In this document: positions 8,178-17,150 of the stretch, piece after piece
How the letters are laid out: every line of letters starts with the position of its first letter
Position numbering within the stretch: the first letter of the stretch is position 1
NCBI RefSeq assembly: GCF_004519405.1
Contig: NZ_SGWI01000001.1
Coordinates: 1,612,001 to 1,676,000, forward strand
Direction: 5' to 3'
Length of the DNA stretch: 64,000 nt
From: Pseudomonas sp. BCA17
Lineage (GTDB): Bacteria; Pseudomonadota; Gammaproteobacteria; Pseudomonadales; Pseudomonadaceae
Position numbers and translations under genes: made by a program
The notes under the pieces: model-generated
What the model saw: only the letters and a program-made list of their open reading frames with translations
Told to the model about the DNA's origin: nothing
Database searches by the model: none

Positions 8178-9236
8178 ATGAGCAAGCAACCCTCCCTGAG
8201 CTACAAGGACGCCGGTGTAGACATCGACGCCGGTGAAGCATTGGTCGAACGCATCAAGAGCGTCGCCAAGCGCACTGCGCGCCCTGAAGTCATGGGCGGC
8301 CTGGGCGGTTTTGGTGCCCTCTGCGAAATCCCGGCCGGCTACAAACAGCCTGTGCTGGTGTCCGGCACCGACGGCGTGGGCACCAAGCTGCGCCTGGCAC
8401 TGAACCTGAACAAGCACGACAGCATCGGCATCGATCTGGTTGCCATGTGCGTCAACGACCTGGTGGTGTGTGGCGCAGAGCCGCTGTTCTTCCTGGACTA
8501 CTACGCCACCGGCAAGCTGAACGTGGACACCGCCGCCCAAGTGGTCACCGGTATCGGTGCCGGCTGCGAACTGTCGGGTTGCTCCCTGGTCGGCGGCGAA
8601 ACCGCTGAAATGCCAGGCATGTACGAAGGCGAAGACTACGACCTGGCCGGCTTCTGTGTTGGCGTCGTAGAGAAAGCCGACATCATCGACGGCTCCAAGG
8701 TTGCTGCAGGCGACGCGCTGCTCGCCCTGCCATCGTCCGGTCCGCACTCCAACGGCTACTCGCTGATCCGCAAGATCATCGAAGTGTCCGGCGCCGACAT
8801 CGAAAACACCCAGCTCGACGGCAAGCCGCTGACCGATCTGCTGATGGCCCCGACCCGCATCTACGTCAAGCCACTGCTCAAACTGATCAAGGACACGGGC
8901 GCGGTCAAAGCCATGGCGCACATCACCGGCGGCGGCCTGCTGGACAACATCCCGCGCGTTCTGCCAAAAGGCGCCCAGGCAATCGTCGACGTGGCCAGCT
9001 GGCAGCGTCCTGCGGTATTCGACTGGTTGCAGGAGAAAGGCAACGTCGACGAAACCGAGATGCACCGCGTGCTCAACTGTGGCGTCGGCATGGTGATCTG
9101 CGTGGCTCAGGAACACGTTGAAACTGCGCTGAACGTACTGCGCGAAGCCGGCGAGCAGCCTTGGGTCATCGGCCAGATCGCAACTGCCCCGGAAGGTGCG
9201 GCTCAGGTTGAACTGAAGAACCTCAAGGCTCATTGA
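8178..9236 (+). CDS. purM: Phosphoribosylformylglycinamidine cyclo-ligase
   Basis: A 352-residue AIR synthetase. It closes the imidazole ring of 5-aminoimidazole ribonucleotide in step five of purine synthesis, using [35 protein letters not shown] and [16 protein letters not shown] are signature segments. Full family length. The stop codon overlaps the purN start (TGATG), so the two purine enzymes are translationally coupled. Confidence 0.96.
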   Translation: MSKQPSLSYKDAGVDIDAGEALVERIKSVAKRTARPEVMGGLGGFGALCEIPAGYKQPVLVSGTDGVGTKLRLALNLNKHDSIGIDLVAMCVNDLVVCGAEPLFFLDYYATGKLNVDTAAQVVTGIGAGCELSGCSLVGGETAEMPGMYEGEDYDLAGFCVGVVEKADIIDGSKVAAGDALLALPSSGPHSNGYSLIRKIIEVSGADIENTQLDGKPLTDLLMAPTRIYVKPLLKLIKDTGAVKAMAHITGGGLLDNIPRVLPKGAQAIVDVASWQRPAVFDWLQEKGNVDETEMHRVLNCGVGMVICVAQEHVETALNVLREAGEQPWVIGQIATAPEGAAQVELKNLKAH

Positions 9237-9886
9237 TGTCTCAGACCTGTGATGTCGTGGTGCTGCTTTCCGGCACCGGCAGTAACTTGCAGGCTCTGAT
9301 CGACAGCACGCGCACCGGCGACAGTCCGGTGCGCATCGCTGCGGTGATTTCCAACCGCAGCGACGCCTACGGCCTGCAACGCGCCAGGGACGCGGGCATC
9401 GAAACCCGTTCCCTGGATCACAAGGCTTTCGAAGGCCGCGAAGCCTTCGACAGCGCCTTGATCGAACTTATCGACGCCTTCAACCCCAAACTCGTGGTCC
9501 TGGCCGGCTTCATGCGCATTCTCAGCACTGGCTTCGTGCGCCACTATGAAGGACGCCTGCTCAATATCCACCCTTCCCTGCTGCCCAAGTACAAAGGCAT
9601 GCACACCCATCAGCGCGCGCTCGATGCCGGTGACACCGAGCATGGCTGCAGCGTGCACTTCGTTACCGAGGAACTCGATGGCGGACCGCTGGTCGTACAG
9701 GCAGTGGTTCCGGTAGAGTCTGCTGACTCAGTGCAGACGCTTGCGCAACGGGTTCACACCCAGGAACACAGGATTTACCCGCTGGCAGTTCGCTGGTTTG
9801 CCGAGGGTCGGTTGATTCTTGGTGCGCAGGGTGCATTATTGGACGGCCAGTTACTCGCGGCCAGCGGCCACTTGATTCGAACCTAG
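9236..9886 (+). CDS. purN: Phosphoribosylglycinamide formyltransferase
   Basis: A 216-residue GAR transformylase using 10-formyltetrahydrofolate. LLSGTGSNLQAL near the N-terminus binds the phosphate. The catalytic Asn-His-Asp set is seen in LLNIHPSLLPKYKG and in VHFVTEELDGGPLV. Start is the ATG that shares its A with the purM stop; an in-frame TTG one codon earlier is less likely. The following DUF3108 gene begins 9 bp after the stop, so all three may be one transcript. Confidence 0.95.
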   Translation: MSQTCDVVVLLSGTGSNLQALIDSTRTGDSPVRIAAVISNRSDAYGLQRARDAGIETRSLDHKAFEGREAFDSALIELIDAFNPKLVVLAGFMRILSTGFVRHYEGRLLNIHPSLLPKYKGMHTHQRALDAGDTEHGCSVHFVTEELDGGPLVVQAVVPVESADSVQTLAQRVHTQEHRIYPLAVRWFAEGRLILGAQGALLDGQLLAASGHLIRT

Positions 9887-9894
9887 GAGATTTT

Positions 9895-10608
9895 ATGCGT
9901 CGCGCCTTGCTCTTCGCTTTTGCGCTGTTTGCCTTGCCAGCTGTGCAAGCAGCAGATTTACACCCTTTCTCCGCCAGCTACACCGCCGACTGGAAACAGT
10001 TGCCCATGAGTGGCTCGGCTGAACGCAGCCTGACCCACAACGGCGACGGCACCTGGACCTTGAACTTCAAGGCCTCCATGCTCATCGCCAGCCTCACCGA
10101 AACCAGCGTGATCAATTTTGACAAGGATGCTCTGCAACCCAAGAGCTACACGTTCGAACGCGGTGGCCTGGGCAAGGCGAAGAAGATCAACCTGGACTTC
10201 GACCACTCGACCAACAAGGTCACCGGCTTCGAAAACAAAGACCCGGTCAACGTCACCCTCGAAAGCGGCATGCTCGACAAGTCGACCTATCAGTTGGCCC
10301 TGCAGCGCGATGTGGCTGCCGGCAAAAAGAGCATGAGCTACCGAGTGGTTGAAGGTACCGACACCGACACCTACGACTTCCGCGTGATTGGCCCGGAAAA
10401 AGTCCAGACCAAGGCCGGCTCCATTGATGCGATCAAGGTCGAGCGTGTGCGCGATCCGTCGCAGACCAAACGTATCACCCAGATGTGGTTTGCCAAGGAC
10501 TGGGGCGGCATCCTGGTTGCCCTGCGCCAGGTGGAAACCGACGGCAAGGAATACAACATCATGCTGTTGGACGGCACCGTTGACGGCAAGGCCGTCAAAG
10601 GCAGCTGA
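9895..10608 (+). CDS. DUF3108 domain-containing periplasmic protein
   Basis: A 237-residue protein with a Sec signal peptide (MRRALLFAFALFALPAVQA, cut after Ala) and a DUF3108 beta-rich body (FSASYTADWKQLPMSG, SYTFERGGLGKAKKINLDF, MWFAKDWGGILVALRQVE). Its function is not known. The ribosome site GGAGATTTT follows the purN stop at once, so it is co-transcribed with purM-purN. A strong terminator follows. Confidence 0.85.
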   Translation: MRRALLFAFALFALPAVQAADLHPFSASYTADWKQLPMSGSAERSLTHNGDGTWTLNFKASMLIASLTETSVINFDKDALQPKSYTFERGGLGKAKKINLDFDHSTNKVTGFENKDPVNVTLESGMLDKSTYQLALQRDVAAGKKSMSYRVVEGTDTDTYDFRVIGPEKVQTKAGSIDAIKVERVRDPSQTKRITQMWFAKDWGGILVALRQVETDGKEYNIMLLDGTVDGKAVKGS

Positions 10609-10625
10609 CCGACCGATGAGTCGAA

Positions 10626-10653
10626 GAGCCTCGCGAAATGCGGGGCTTTTTTT
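10626..10653 (+). terminator. Rho-independent terminator of purM-purN-DUF3108
   Basis: AGCCTCGC, loop GAAAT, GCGGGGCT (one T-G pair), then seven T. It lies 17 bp after the DUF3108 stop. Confidence 0.88.
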
Positions 10654-10871
10654 CGCCTGTCGATCGGCAAATGGTCTGATGCAAACATGAAACTTCTGTC
10701 ATAAAACTCCCGCACCGGCGGCGCGATGTCGCTATTTACGCGGGCTGCAGGATTGTTGCATTTCCTGCAATGAATTGTTGCTTGCAAAATCGGTTTACTT
10801 AGCAAGCTAACAAAACATATAAAAGAGGCCTGCGACGACTTGCCGCAGATCAACCAGATTGGAGCAAGCAG

Positions 10872-11060
10872 ATGACTGTAAAAGTAACTGAACGCGACGA
10901 CGAACATATGTCCCACGAAGCGGTAGCTCACGGGATTCACATCTGGGATGTACATCAGCAAGACATATTGGTCGGTATGTTTCACAACGAGAGCGACGCC
11001 AACAATTATAAAAACGAGCTCGAAACTCTCGAAATGAAACGCCAGGCACAAAGCTCCTGA
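10872..11060 (+). CDS. Small conserved hypothetical protein, 62 residues
   Basis: Translation begins MTVKVTERDDEHMSHEAV and contains HGIHIWDVHQQDILVGMFHNE, which looks like the compact beta-turn-beta core of a small folded protein, with a charged helical C-terminus (KNELETLEMKRQAQSS). GGAGCAAGCAG is a good ribosome site. It has its own upstream AT-rich region and its own terminator, so it is probably a stand-alone gene. I do not recognise a function; similar small proteins occur in Pseudomonas. No signal peptide. Confidence 0.7.
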   Translation: MTVKVTERDDEHMSHEAVAHGIHIWDVHQQDILVGMFHNESDANNYKNELETLEMKRQAQSS

Positions 11061-11115
11061 AACACTGAAATTTCAGTAGGCCACAGCCCACGCAGCTGAG
11101 GTCCCTACAACCAAG

Positions 11116-11145
11116 AACCCCGCCATCGAGCGGGGTTTTTCGTTT
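11116..11145 (+). terminator. Rho-independent terminator after the 62-residue protein gene
   Basis: ACCCCGC, loop CATCGA, GCGGGGT followed by TTTTCGTTTTT. Confidence 0.85.
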
Positions 11146-11196
11146 TTGGTGATCGGCGCGGCGCGCATAAACGATTCAGTTGAAAGTATCAAAAAA

Positions 11197-11224
11197 TAGA
11201 CAACTGTTAATGATTCTCGATAAT
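11197..11224 (+). promoter_or_regulatory. Predicted sigma-70 promoter overlapped by a Fur box
   Basis: TAGACA (11197-11202), 16-bp spacer, GATAAT (11219-11224) make a plausible -35/-10 pair. GTTAATGATTCTCGATAAT (11206-11224) matches 12 of 19 positions of the Fur consensus GATAATGATAATCATTATC and covers the -10 box. Iron-loaded Fur would block this promoter, which sits 43 bp before the siderophore synthetase ATG. Confidence 0.65.
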
Positions 11225-11267
11225 ATTCGCGCACTTTCAGCCGCCTCATGACCAAAGGGAGTTCATC

Positions 11268-13196
11268 ATGTCGAGTGAAAACAGCAGGAAACCGGAGCAA
11301 TCATTGCTTAACCGCTGGGGGGAAGCACTGGCGGCTCCGCAATTTCTGGCTAACCGCATCACCCTCGATATGCTGATCAATACCCTGGCACCTGCCGCGG
11401 AGCGCAGCTTTCAACGCCTCATTCAAGCCCTGTTTCGTGAAGGACTGCTGGACTCCGGCGCGCTCACCTATGACGGGCACGGTCACTGCCGGTTGCCACT
11501 GTCCAATCACGCCCATCTGCAGTTTGAGTACCTGCGCCCCGGTCGCATGGCCAGTTGGGACCTGCGTGGCCACGTCAATCTTTGTCAGGCCAACCTGCCG
11601 GAACAGAAGATCCAATTCCCATCGCAGTTGCTGACGCTGCTCAACAACGCCCTCGAAACACCTGCCGACCCGCAGGTTCTGAGCCGCCTCAATACCGAGA
11701 TCGACGACAGCTTCGTCAACGACACGCTATGCCTGGCTTTTCACGATCAATGGAGCCTCAGGCTGCACGCGTCCATGAGCCCGGCCCACCAGGACAACCT
11801 GCTGCGCTACCTCAAGGACGAGCCAAGCGTGACCAATCCGACCTCCGTGCTTGAACAGTGGGGCACGCTGGGCCACCCCTGGCACCCCAACTACAAAACC
11901 AAACTGGGTTTGAGCACCGATCAAGTCATTGATTTCTCACCCGAGTTCGAAGCGCGTTTTCCGGTCATCCTATGTGCATTGCACCGCCAGTACGCCCACG
12001 TCGAAGCGCTGGCCGGTACTGCGGATTACTGGCAGTGGTGGCAAACCCAGTTTCCGCACGCCGCACAGCAACTGATGGCGCAACTCACTGCCCAGGGCCT
12101 TGAAGCCCGCGACTATTTGCCGTTGCCCGCCCACCCTTGGCAAGCTCGCGAGGAGCTTCCACAGTTGTTCGCCAACGAAATCGGTGACCGGCTGCTGGTA
12201 CTGACCGACATCGTCGCGTTCACCGCCCACCCCACCATGTCATTCAGGACCGTATTGCCTGACGGCCGGGGTGACGCTCCCATGGTCAAGCTCCCCGTTT
12301 CGCTGCGCCTGACCAGCGTACAGCGCACGGTGTCGCCGCGCTCGGCACGGATGGGCCCGCGAATCAGCCATCTGCTGCTGACGATCCTTGCGCGTGAGCC
12401 TGCAATTCAGAACATTCTGAGCATCGTTCCCGAGCGGATCGGCATGCATTTCAAACCTCAGCCCGTCAATGACGAACACTCTCGCCACCTGGCCGTGCTC
12501 TACCGCGACAACCCGCAAAGCCTGCTTCAACCGGGAGAACTGGCCATTCCGGTAGGCAGCCTGTTTGCCATCGACCAACACGGGCAGCCATTGTTGAGAC
12601 AGTGGGTACGCCTGAGCAAAGGCCGGGACGACGCTGACGCCATGCTCGGGTTCTTTCGAGACTACGCCTCAATCACCGTGCCAGCACTGCTGGGCATGTA
12701 CCTGCGTTATGGCGTCGCGTTTGAGGCCCATCAGCAAAACTCCTTCATGGTCATGGCCGCTGACGGGCAGTTGAGCCGCCTGTTATTACGTGATTTCGGC
12801 GATATCCGCATCGACCGCCAGACCTTGCACGCTCAAGGCCTGGACATCGAACTGCACGACCCCAAGATGACGCTGTATGACGATGCGGGATTTGTACGCG
12901 ACAAACTGCTGCACACCGTATTCATGTGTCACCTGGGCGAGTTGGTGCTGCTCAGCGCACGTTATTTCGATATTCCCCAAGCACTGCTGTGGAACGAACT
13001 GTCGGCCCAGGTCAGCCAGTGCTTTGATCAATTGCGCGACGCCGTCGCCCCCCAACGCTGGGAAACCGAACGTGAAGCACTGCTGGAGCAGCCATGGCCG
13101 GCCAAGTCCTTCATGCGCATGCGCTTGCTGGAAAGCCATGCGGATATTGTCGGGCGACTGCCGAACCCGTTGAGCAGCGACGCGCATGCCAACTAA
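11268..13196 (+). CDS. IucA/IucC family NRPS-independent siderophore (NIS) synthetase
   Basis: A 642-residue ATP-dependent synthetase that joins a carboxylic acid such as citrate to an amine or alcohol. The family core is complete: LPLPAHPWQ near residues 282-290, ATP-site basic segments around MSFRTVLP and VKLPVSLRLTSVQRTVSP, GMHFKPQPV, GVAFEAHQQNSFM near 480 and RDFGDIRID near 507. It is the only synthetase in the cluster, so a simple citrate-based siderophore of the rhizoferrin type is my best guess; product not provable from sequence. Start ATG has AAGGGAG before it. The MFS gene overlaps its 3' end by 11 bp. Confidence 0.92.
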   Translation: MSSENSRKPEQSLLNRWGEALAAPQFLANRITLDMLINTLAPAAERSFQRLIQALFREGLLDSGALTYDGHGHCRLPLSNHAHLQFEYLRPGRMASWDLRGHVNLCQANLPEQKIQFPSQLLTLLNNALETPADPQVLSRLNTEIDDSFVNDTLCLAFHDQWSLRLHASMSPAHQDNLLRYLKDEPSVTNPTSVLEQWGTLGHPWHPNYKTKLGLSTDQVIDFSPEFEARFPVILCALHRQYAHVEALAGTADYWQWWQTQFPHAAQQLMAQLTAQGLEARDYLPLPAHPWQAREELPQLFANEIGDRLLVLTDIVAFTAHPTMSFRTVLPDGRGDAPMVKLPVSLRLTSVQRTVSPRSARMGPRISHLLLTILAREPAIQNILSIVPERIGMHFKPQPVNDEHSRHLAVLYRDNPQSLLQPGELAIPVGSLFAIDQHGQPLLRQWVRLSKGRDDADAMLGFFRDYASITVPALLGMYLRYGVAFEAHQQNSFMVMAADGQLSRLLLRDFGDIRIDRQTLHAQGLDIELHDPKMTLYDDAGFVRDKLLHTVFMCHLGELVLLSARYFDIPQALLWNELSAQVSQCFDQLRDAVAPQRWETEREALLEQPWPAKSFMRMRLLESHADIVGRLPNPLSSDAHAN

Positions 13197-14397
13197 CAGC
13201 ACTGCGCTGCGGCTGCTGGTGGTGATCCAACTGGTGTCGATGGGGGCCATGGAAATGAGTGGCCCTTTCTGGCCCCTGCAGATCCAGAAGTTGCTCGGCG
13301 ACGCCAATGCCCAATACACCGGGCTGCTTTCATCGCTGGTGTATGCCGGGCCGATGATGGCGGCGATGATCCTGACGCCCATGTGGGGGCGCCTGGGTGA
13401 CCGTACCGGCCACAAGCCCATGATCATCCGGGCGCTGCTGGCACTGGCGGCCTGTCAGGCGCTGGCCGCCATCACCTTCGATCCCTGGTTGTTGGTGGCA
13501 ATCCGAGTGGCGCAAGGTGCGCTGGCCGGCTTTATCGCGGCGGCTCAGGCCTATGCACTGGCCTGCTGCGGCGACAGTGGGCGCGGTCACATCATGGCGC
13601 GCCTGCAATCAGCGACCGCCGTGGGTTCACTGGCCGGCCCCGTATTGGGCGGCTGGCTGATGGATATCTCCGGATTCGCCCTGCTGTGTTACAGCGCTAC
13701 GGCCGTCTGCCTGTCGTGCGCGGTGGTCAGCCTGTTCCTGCCCAGCGATACCCAGCGCGTGCGGTCGGCTCGAAAAACCACGCCCAGCGCCCTGCCCAAA
13801 GGCTGGCTCGGGGCGATGCTGGGCATCATCGTGCTGATCCAGGCCGCCAAGATGATGCCCCAACCGTTTTATGCCTTGTATGTCGCCGATGTATTACACG
13901 CCCCCGCCTGGCTGATTGGCGCCAGCTACGCCGCCAGCGCACTGACCCTGGCGCTGTCGGCGCCACTGTGGGGCCGCCTGTTTGACCGGCACCCACCGGC
14001 ACATACGCTGCGCATCATCGAATGGGTCACATGGGCCTGCGCCTTGACGCTGGCGTGTACGGCCATTGCCAACGAATGGTTCGGCTTCCTCGCCAGCCGG
14101 TTGGTGTGGGGCATATGGCAAGGCGCCTTATTGCCGGTTGCCTACACCTTGATCGCCAACACCGTCGCGCCCGCTCAACAGGGTTTTGCCCTGGGCATGG
14201 GTAACAGCGCCGCCAAGGCGGGCGCCCTGTGCGGTGCCTTGCTGGGCGGTATCGGCATGGGGATGGTGGGCTTGGCAAACAGTTTCTGGCTGGTCGCGCT
14301 CACCTACGCCCTGGCCGCCCTGGGTATCCGCGCCATCCGTTCGTACACCCGGACACCCGCGTCATCCGTTTTTTCTGTCAATACTTCTAATAATTGA
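13186..14397 (+). CDS. MFS transporter, probable siderophore exporter
   Basis: A 403-residue protein with twelve hydrophobic segments and the MFS signature between helices 2 and 3 (MWGRLGDRTGHKPMI), repeated in degenerate form in the second half (LWGRLFDRHPPAHT). It starts inside the last codons of the NIS synthetase and the receptor follows 12 bp after its stop. Operon position between synthetase and receptor suggests export of the finished siderophore across the inner membrane. MFS exporters of the same role accompany rhizoferrin and aerobactin-type synthetases in other bacteria. Confidence 0.88.
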   Translation: MPTNSTALRLLVVIQLVSMGAMEMSGPFWPLQIQKLLGDANAQYTGLLSSLVYAGPMMAAMILTPMWGRLGDRTGHKPMIIRALLALAACQALAAITFDPWLLVAIRVAQGALAGFIAAAQAYALACCGDSGRGHIMARLQSATAVGSLAGPVLGGWLMDISGFALLCYSATAVCLSCAVVSLFLPSDTQRVRSARKTTPSALPKGWLGAMLGIIVLIQAAKMMPQPFYALYVADVLHAPAWLIGASYAASALTLALSAPLWGRLFDRHPPAHTLRIIEWVTWACALTLACTAIANEWFGFLASRLVWGIWQGALLPVAYTLIANTVAPAQQGFALGMGNSAAKAGALCGALLGGIGMGMVGLANSFWLVALTYALAALGIRAIRSYTRTPASSVFSVNTSNN

Positions 14398-14408
14398 AAG
14401 GCATGGTA

Positions 14409-16520
14409 ATGAAAAAATCGCAATGGGCAGCGCTGTTGCCTCTGATCGGATCAATGAGCACACCCGCTTGGGCCGAGCAATCGGAGGCAGCGCCCACCAG
14501 CCTGCAATTACAGGCCACGGTAGTCTCGGCCACGCGCAATGAAACCAGCATTGCCGCGATCCCCGGCTCCGTGCAGGTGATCGATGAAGCACAGATCCGC
14601 CAGCAAGCGGGCGCAGGGCGACGGGTAGCGGATATCCTCGGGCAACTGGTACCGGGCATTTCCCCGTCCAGCGGCGGCATGAGCAACTTCGGCCAGACCC
14701 TTCGCGGGCGCAATACGTTGATCCTGATCGATGGCGTGTCCCAGAACGCAACGCGCGATAACTTCCGTCAGCTCAACAGCGTGGCGCCTGAAAGTATCGA
14801 ACGCATCGAAGTGATCTCCGGAGCGAGCAGCGTCTACGGGGCCGGGGCTTCAGGCGGCATCATCAACATCATCACCAAGCGCAACAAAGGTGAAGACCTC
14901 GCGTTCAGCAGCAAGATCGGCATGACGGCCGGCAACGATTTCAGCCACAAGGGCTTCGCCTACGAGGCGTTCCAAAGTGCCACTGGGCGCAAGGGCCCCG
15001 TGGACTGGTACGTATCGGCCAACGGCGTGCAACGCAACGACCAGTTCGATGGTAACGGCAAGCGCATTCCCCAGGACACGTCCCAGGGCAGCAACATGGA
15101 CACCGACACCTACGACCTTCAAGGCCGCTTCGGCTACGAGCTGGATGACGACAAGAAGATCAGCCTGTCACTGCAAGACTATAAAGACGAACAGGACACC
15201 CGTTACACCAAGGACCCACGAAACACCAGCACCGCCGTCGCCGTAAAAGGCCTGGACCTGGGCGATCAACCTTTCACCCATAACCAGGCGGTCAACCTCA
15301 ACTACAGCGACAAGGATTTCTACGGCCAGGGGCTGCAAGTCGAAAGTTACTGGCGCCGTGCCGACGCACTGTTCTTCCCCGACCTGTCCCGGGGACGCGC
15401 CGGTATTTCCGATAACAACAGCGTGCAGGACGTCTACGGCCTGCGTGCAGCCATCGATACGCAAATGCCCGACATCGGCCCGGCAACCGGTAACCTGATC
15501 TGGGGCGCTGACTATGACCACGAAACCTCACGTCAGCGTGGCGATCAATACCGGGTTAACGGCCTTACCTACACCAAGACAGGCACCACTTTCGAAATGG
15601 GGCCGGACATCGCGACCACCACCAAGGCGATCTTTGGTCAGCTGTCCTACGATATCGATGACTGGACCCTACGTGGCGGCGTCCGGCGCGAATGGATCCA
15701 AAGCGAGGTCTCCGACAGCATCGCGTATGGAGAAATCGTTCAGACCGGCAATCGCGCAATCCTGCCGGGCGGCACCCTTAAGTACGACGACACCCTCTAC
15801 AACCTCGGTGCGGTGTACCACCTGAGCGAAAACCAGGATGTGTTCGTCAACTTCAGCCAGGGCTTTTCCCTGCCGGATATCCAACGTTTCCTGCGGGACG
15901 TCAACAGCAAGTACGACATCCAGAAGCTCAATGCCCAAGCCCTCAAGGTCGACAGCTATGAACTGGGCTGGCGTGGCAATTGGGACAAGTGGCTGGCCAA
16001 CGTTACAGCGTATGAAAACACCTCGGACGTCACTCAGTTCTATGATGCCAATGATCGCGTATTGCGCCTGATCAACCAGAAAGAACGGGTGCGCGGCATC
16101 GAAACCAGCCTGACCTACAACGTCACTGATCAGTGGTCGGTAGGTGGTACGTACGCCTACGCAAAAGGTGAGACCCAGCAAAACGGCAAATGGATCGACT
16201 TGCCTGCCACGCGTATCTCCCCCGCCAAGACCACCGCGTTTGTCGGCTACAACCACGACGATTACAGCTTGCGCCTCCAAGCTATGCGCCTGAACGACTA
16301 CGACGCAGCGTTCAAAGACAACAACGGTCGCGATATCCAGGGCTACACACTGGTCGACCTGCTGGGTTCGGTCAGGCTGCCGGTGGGTCGCCTGGAAGGC
16401 GCCATCTACAACCTCAGCAACCGCAATTACCAGAACATGTTTGCCCAGGCCAACGCTCGTGCGCCGTACCCGAATGCCGAGGGTCGTACGTTCAGCGTGA
16501 GTTACGCCGTGGACTGGTAA
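14409..16520 (+). CDS. TonB-dependent ferric-siderophore receptor
   Basis: A 703-residue outer-membrane receptor. Signal peptide MKKSQWAALLPLIGSMSTPAWA, a TonB-box-like LQLQATVVSATR segment at the mature start, plug domain (RGRNTLILIDGVSQ, IERIEVISGASSVYGAGAS, GGIINIITK), then a 22-strand-type barrel ending in aromatic W (FSVSYAVDW). The plug resembles the IutA-like carboxylate-siderophore group by eye. I use the second ATG (14409), since AAAGG lies at better spacing than for the ATG at 14403. Last gene of the iron cassette and followed by a terminator. Confidence 0.92.
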   Translation: MKKSQWAALLPLIGSMSTPAWAEQSEAAPTSLQLQATVVSATRNETSIAAIPGSVQVIDEAQIRQQAGAGRRVADILGQLVPGISPSSGGMSNFGQTLRGRNTLILIDGVSQNATRDNFRQLNSVAPESIERIEVISGASSVYGAGASGGIINIITKRNKGEDLAFSSKIGMTAGNDFSHKGFAYEAFQSATGRKGPVDWYVSANGVQRNDQFDGNGKRIPQDTSQGSNMDTDTYDLQGRFGYELDDDKKISLSLQDYKDEQDTRYTKDPRNTSTAVAVKGLDLGDQPFTHNQAVNLNYSDKDFYGQGLQVESYWRRADALFFPDLSRGRAGISDNNSVQDVYGLRAAIDTQMPDIGPATGNLIWGADYDHETSRQRGDQYRVNGLTYTKTGTTFEMGPDIATTTKAIFGQLSYDIDDWTLRGGVRREWIQSEVSDSIAYGEIVQTGNRAILPGGTLKYDDTLYNLGAVYHLSENQDVFVNFSQGFSLPDIQRFLRDVNSKYDIQKLNAQALKVDSYELGWRGNWDKWLANVTAYENTSDVTQFYDANDRVLRLINQKERVRGIETSLTYNVTDQWSVGGTYAYAKGETQQNGKWIDLPATRISPAKTTAFVGYNHDDYSLRLQAMRLNDYDAAFKDNNGRDIQGYTLVDLLGSVRLPVGRLEGAIYNLSNRNYQNMFAQANARAPYPNAEGRTFSVSYAVDW

Positions 16521-16537
16521 CACGACTCGCTGAAAGC

Positions 16538-16571
16538 ACAAACCCCGCCTTTTGAGCGGGGTTTGTTGTTT
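16538..16571. terminator. Bidirectional rho-independent terminator
   Basis: ACAAACCCCGC, 7-base loop, GCGGGGTTTGT, with T-rich flank on the plus strand (TGTTTC) and a short A/T flank for the minus strand. It separates the convergent receptor and DUF2058 genes. Confidence 0.85.
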
Positions 16572-16579
16572 CTACAGCC

Positions 16580-17125
16580 TTACCACATCAGGTCATCCGG
16601 AATCTGGTACGCGGCGTACGGATCATCCTCATCCGGCACCTGGCTTTCAGTCAGGACGTTGAGCTGCACGATACGCTCCGGTGCACGTTCCTGGATCTTC
16701 AGCGCCGCTTCGCGCGGAATGACTTCATAACCACCGCCGTGGTGGACGATCGCCAGGGAGCCGTTGCTCAGCTTATTGCGCATCAACGTGTTGACCGACA
16801 GGCGCTTGACCTTCTTGTCATCCACGAAGTTGTAGTAATCCTCAGTCGTCAGCTTCGGCAGGCGCGAGGTCTCGATCAACTGCTTGACCTGTGCCGTACG
16901 CGCCTTGGCCTCGGCCTTTTCCTGCTGCTGGCGGTTCAACTCCTGGTCGCGCTTGATCTTTTCGGCTTTCGCCTCGGCAGCCAGGCGGGCCTGGGTATCA
17001 TCGGCCTCGGCCTGGCCTTTGTGGACCAGGCGCTGCTGCTTCTGTTTCTCTTTGCCGACCTGCTTGGCCTGCTTTTGGTTGACCAGACCTGCTTTAAGCA
17101 ACTGGTCACGAAGGGAAAGGCTCAT
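16580..17125 (-). CDS. DUF2058 family protein (YaiL-like)
   Basis: A 181-residue soluble protein. The N-terminus MSLSLRDQLLKAGLVNQKQAK is the family start, followed by a long Lys/Glu/Gln/Ala-rich coiled coil to about residue 85. A compact domain follows (LTTEDYYNFVDDKKVKRLSV, GSLAIVHHGGGYEVIPREAA). It ends DDPYAAYQIPDDLMW, close to the family C-terminus. DUF2058 proteins have been described as nucleoprotein or polysome-associated, but function is unsettled. It lies 25 bp downstream of mazG on the same strand. Confidence 0.88.
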   Translation of the reverse strand: MSLSLRDQLLKAGLVNQKQAKQVGKEKQKQQRLVHKGQAEADDTQARLAAEAKAEKIKRDQELNRQQQEKAEAKARTAQVKQLIETSRLPKLTTEDYYNFVDDKKVKRLSVNTLMRNKLSNGSLAIVHHGGGYEVIPREAALKIQERAPERIVQLNVLTESQVPDEDDPYAAYQIPDDLMW

Positions 17126-17150
17126 GGTGCTTACTCACTTAGGCAACTGC

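Noticed and set aside
8163..9233. 356-residue open frame antisense to purM
   Set aside because: purM has complete motifs on the plus strand; the antisense frame has no recognisable domain.
9865..9885. GATTCGAACC resembling the T-arm of a tRNA
   Set aside because: It is the purN C-terminus; no acceptor, D or anticodon stem can be formed around it.
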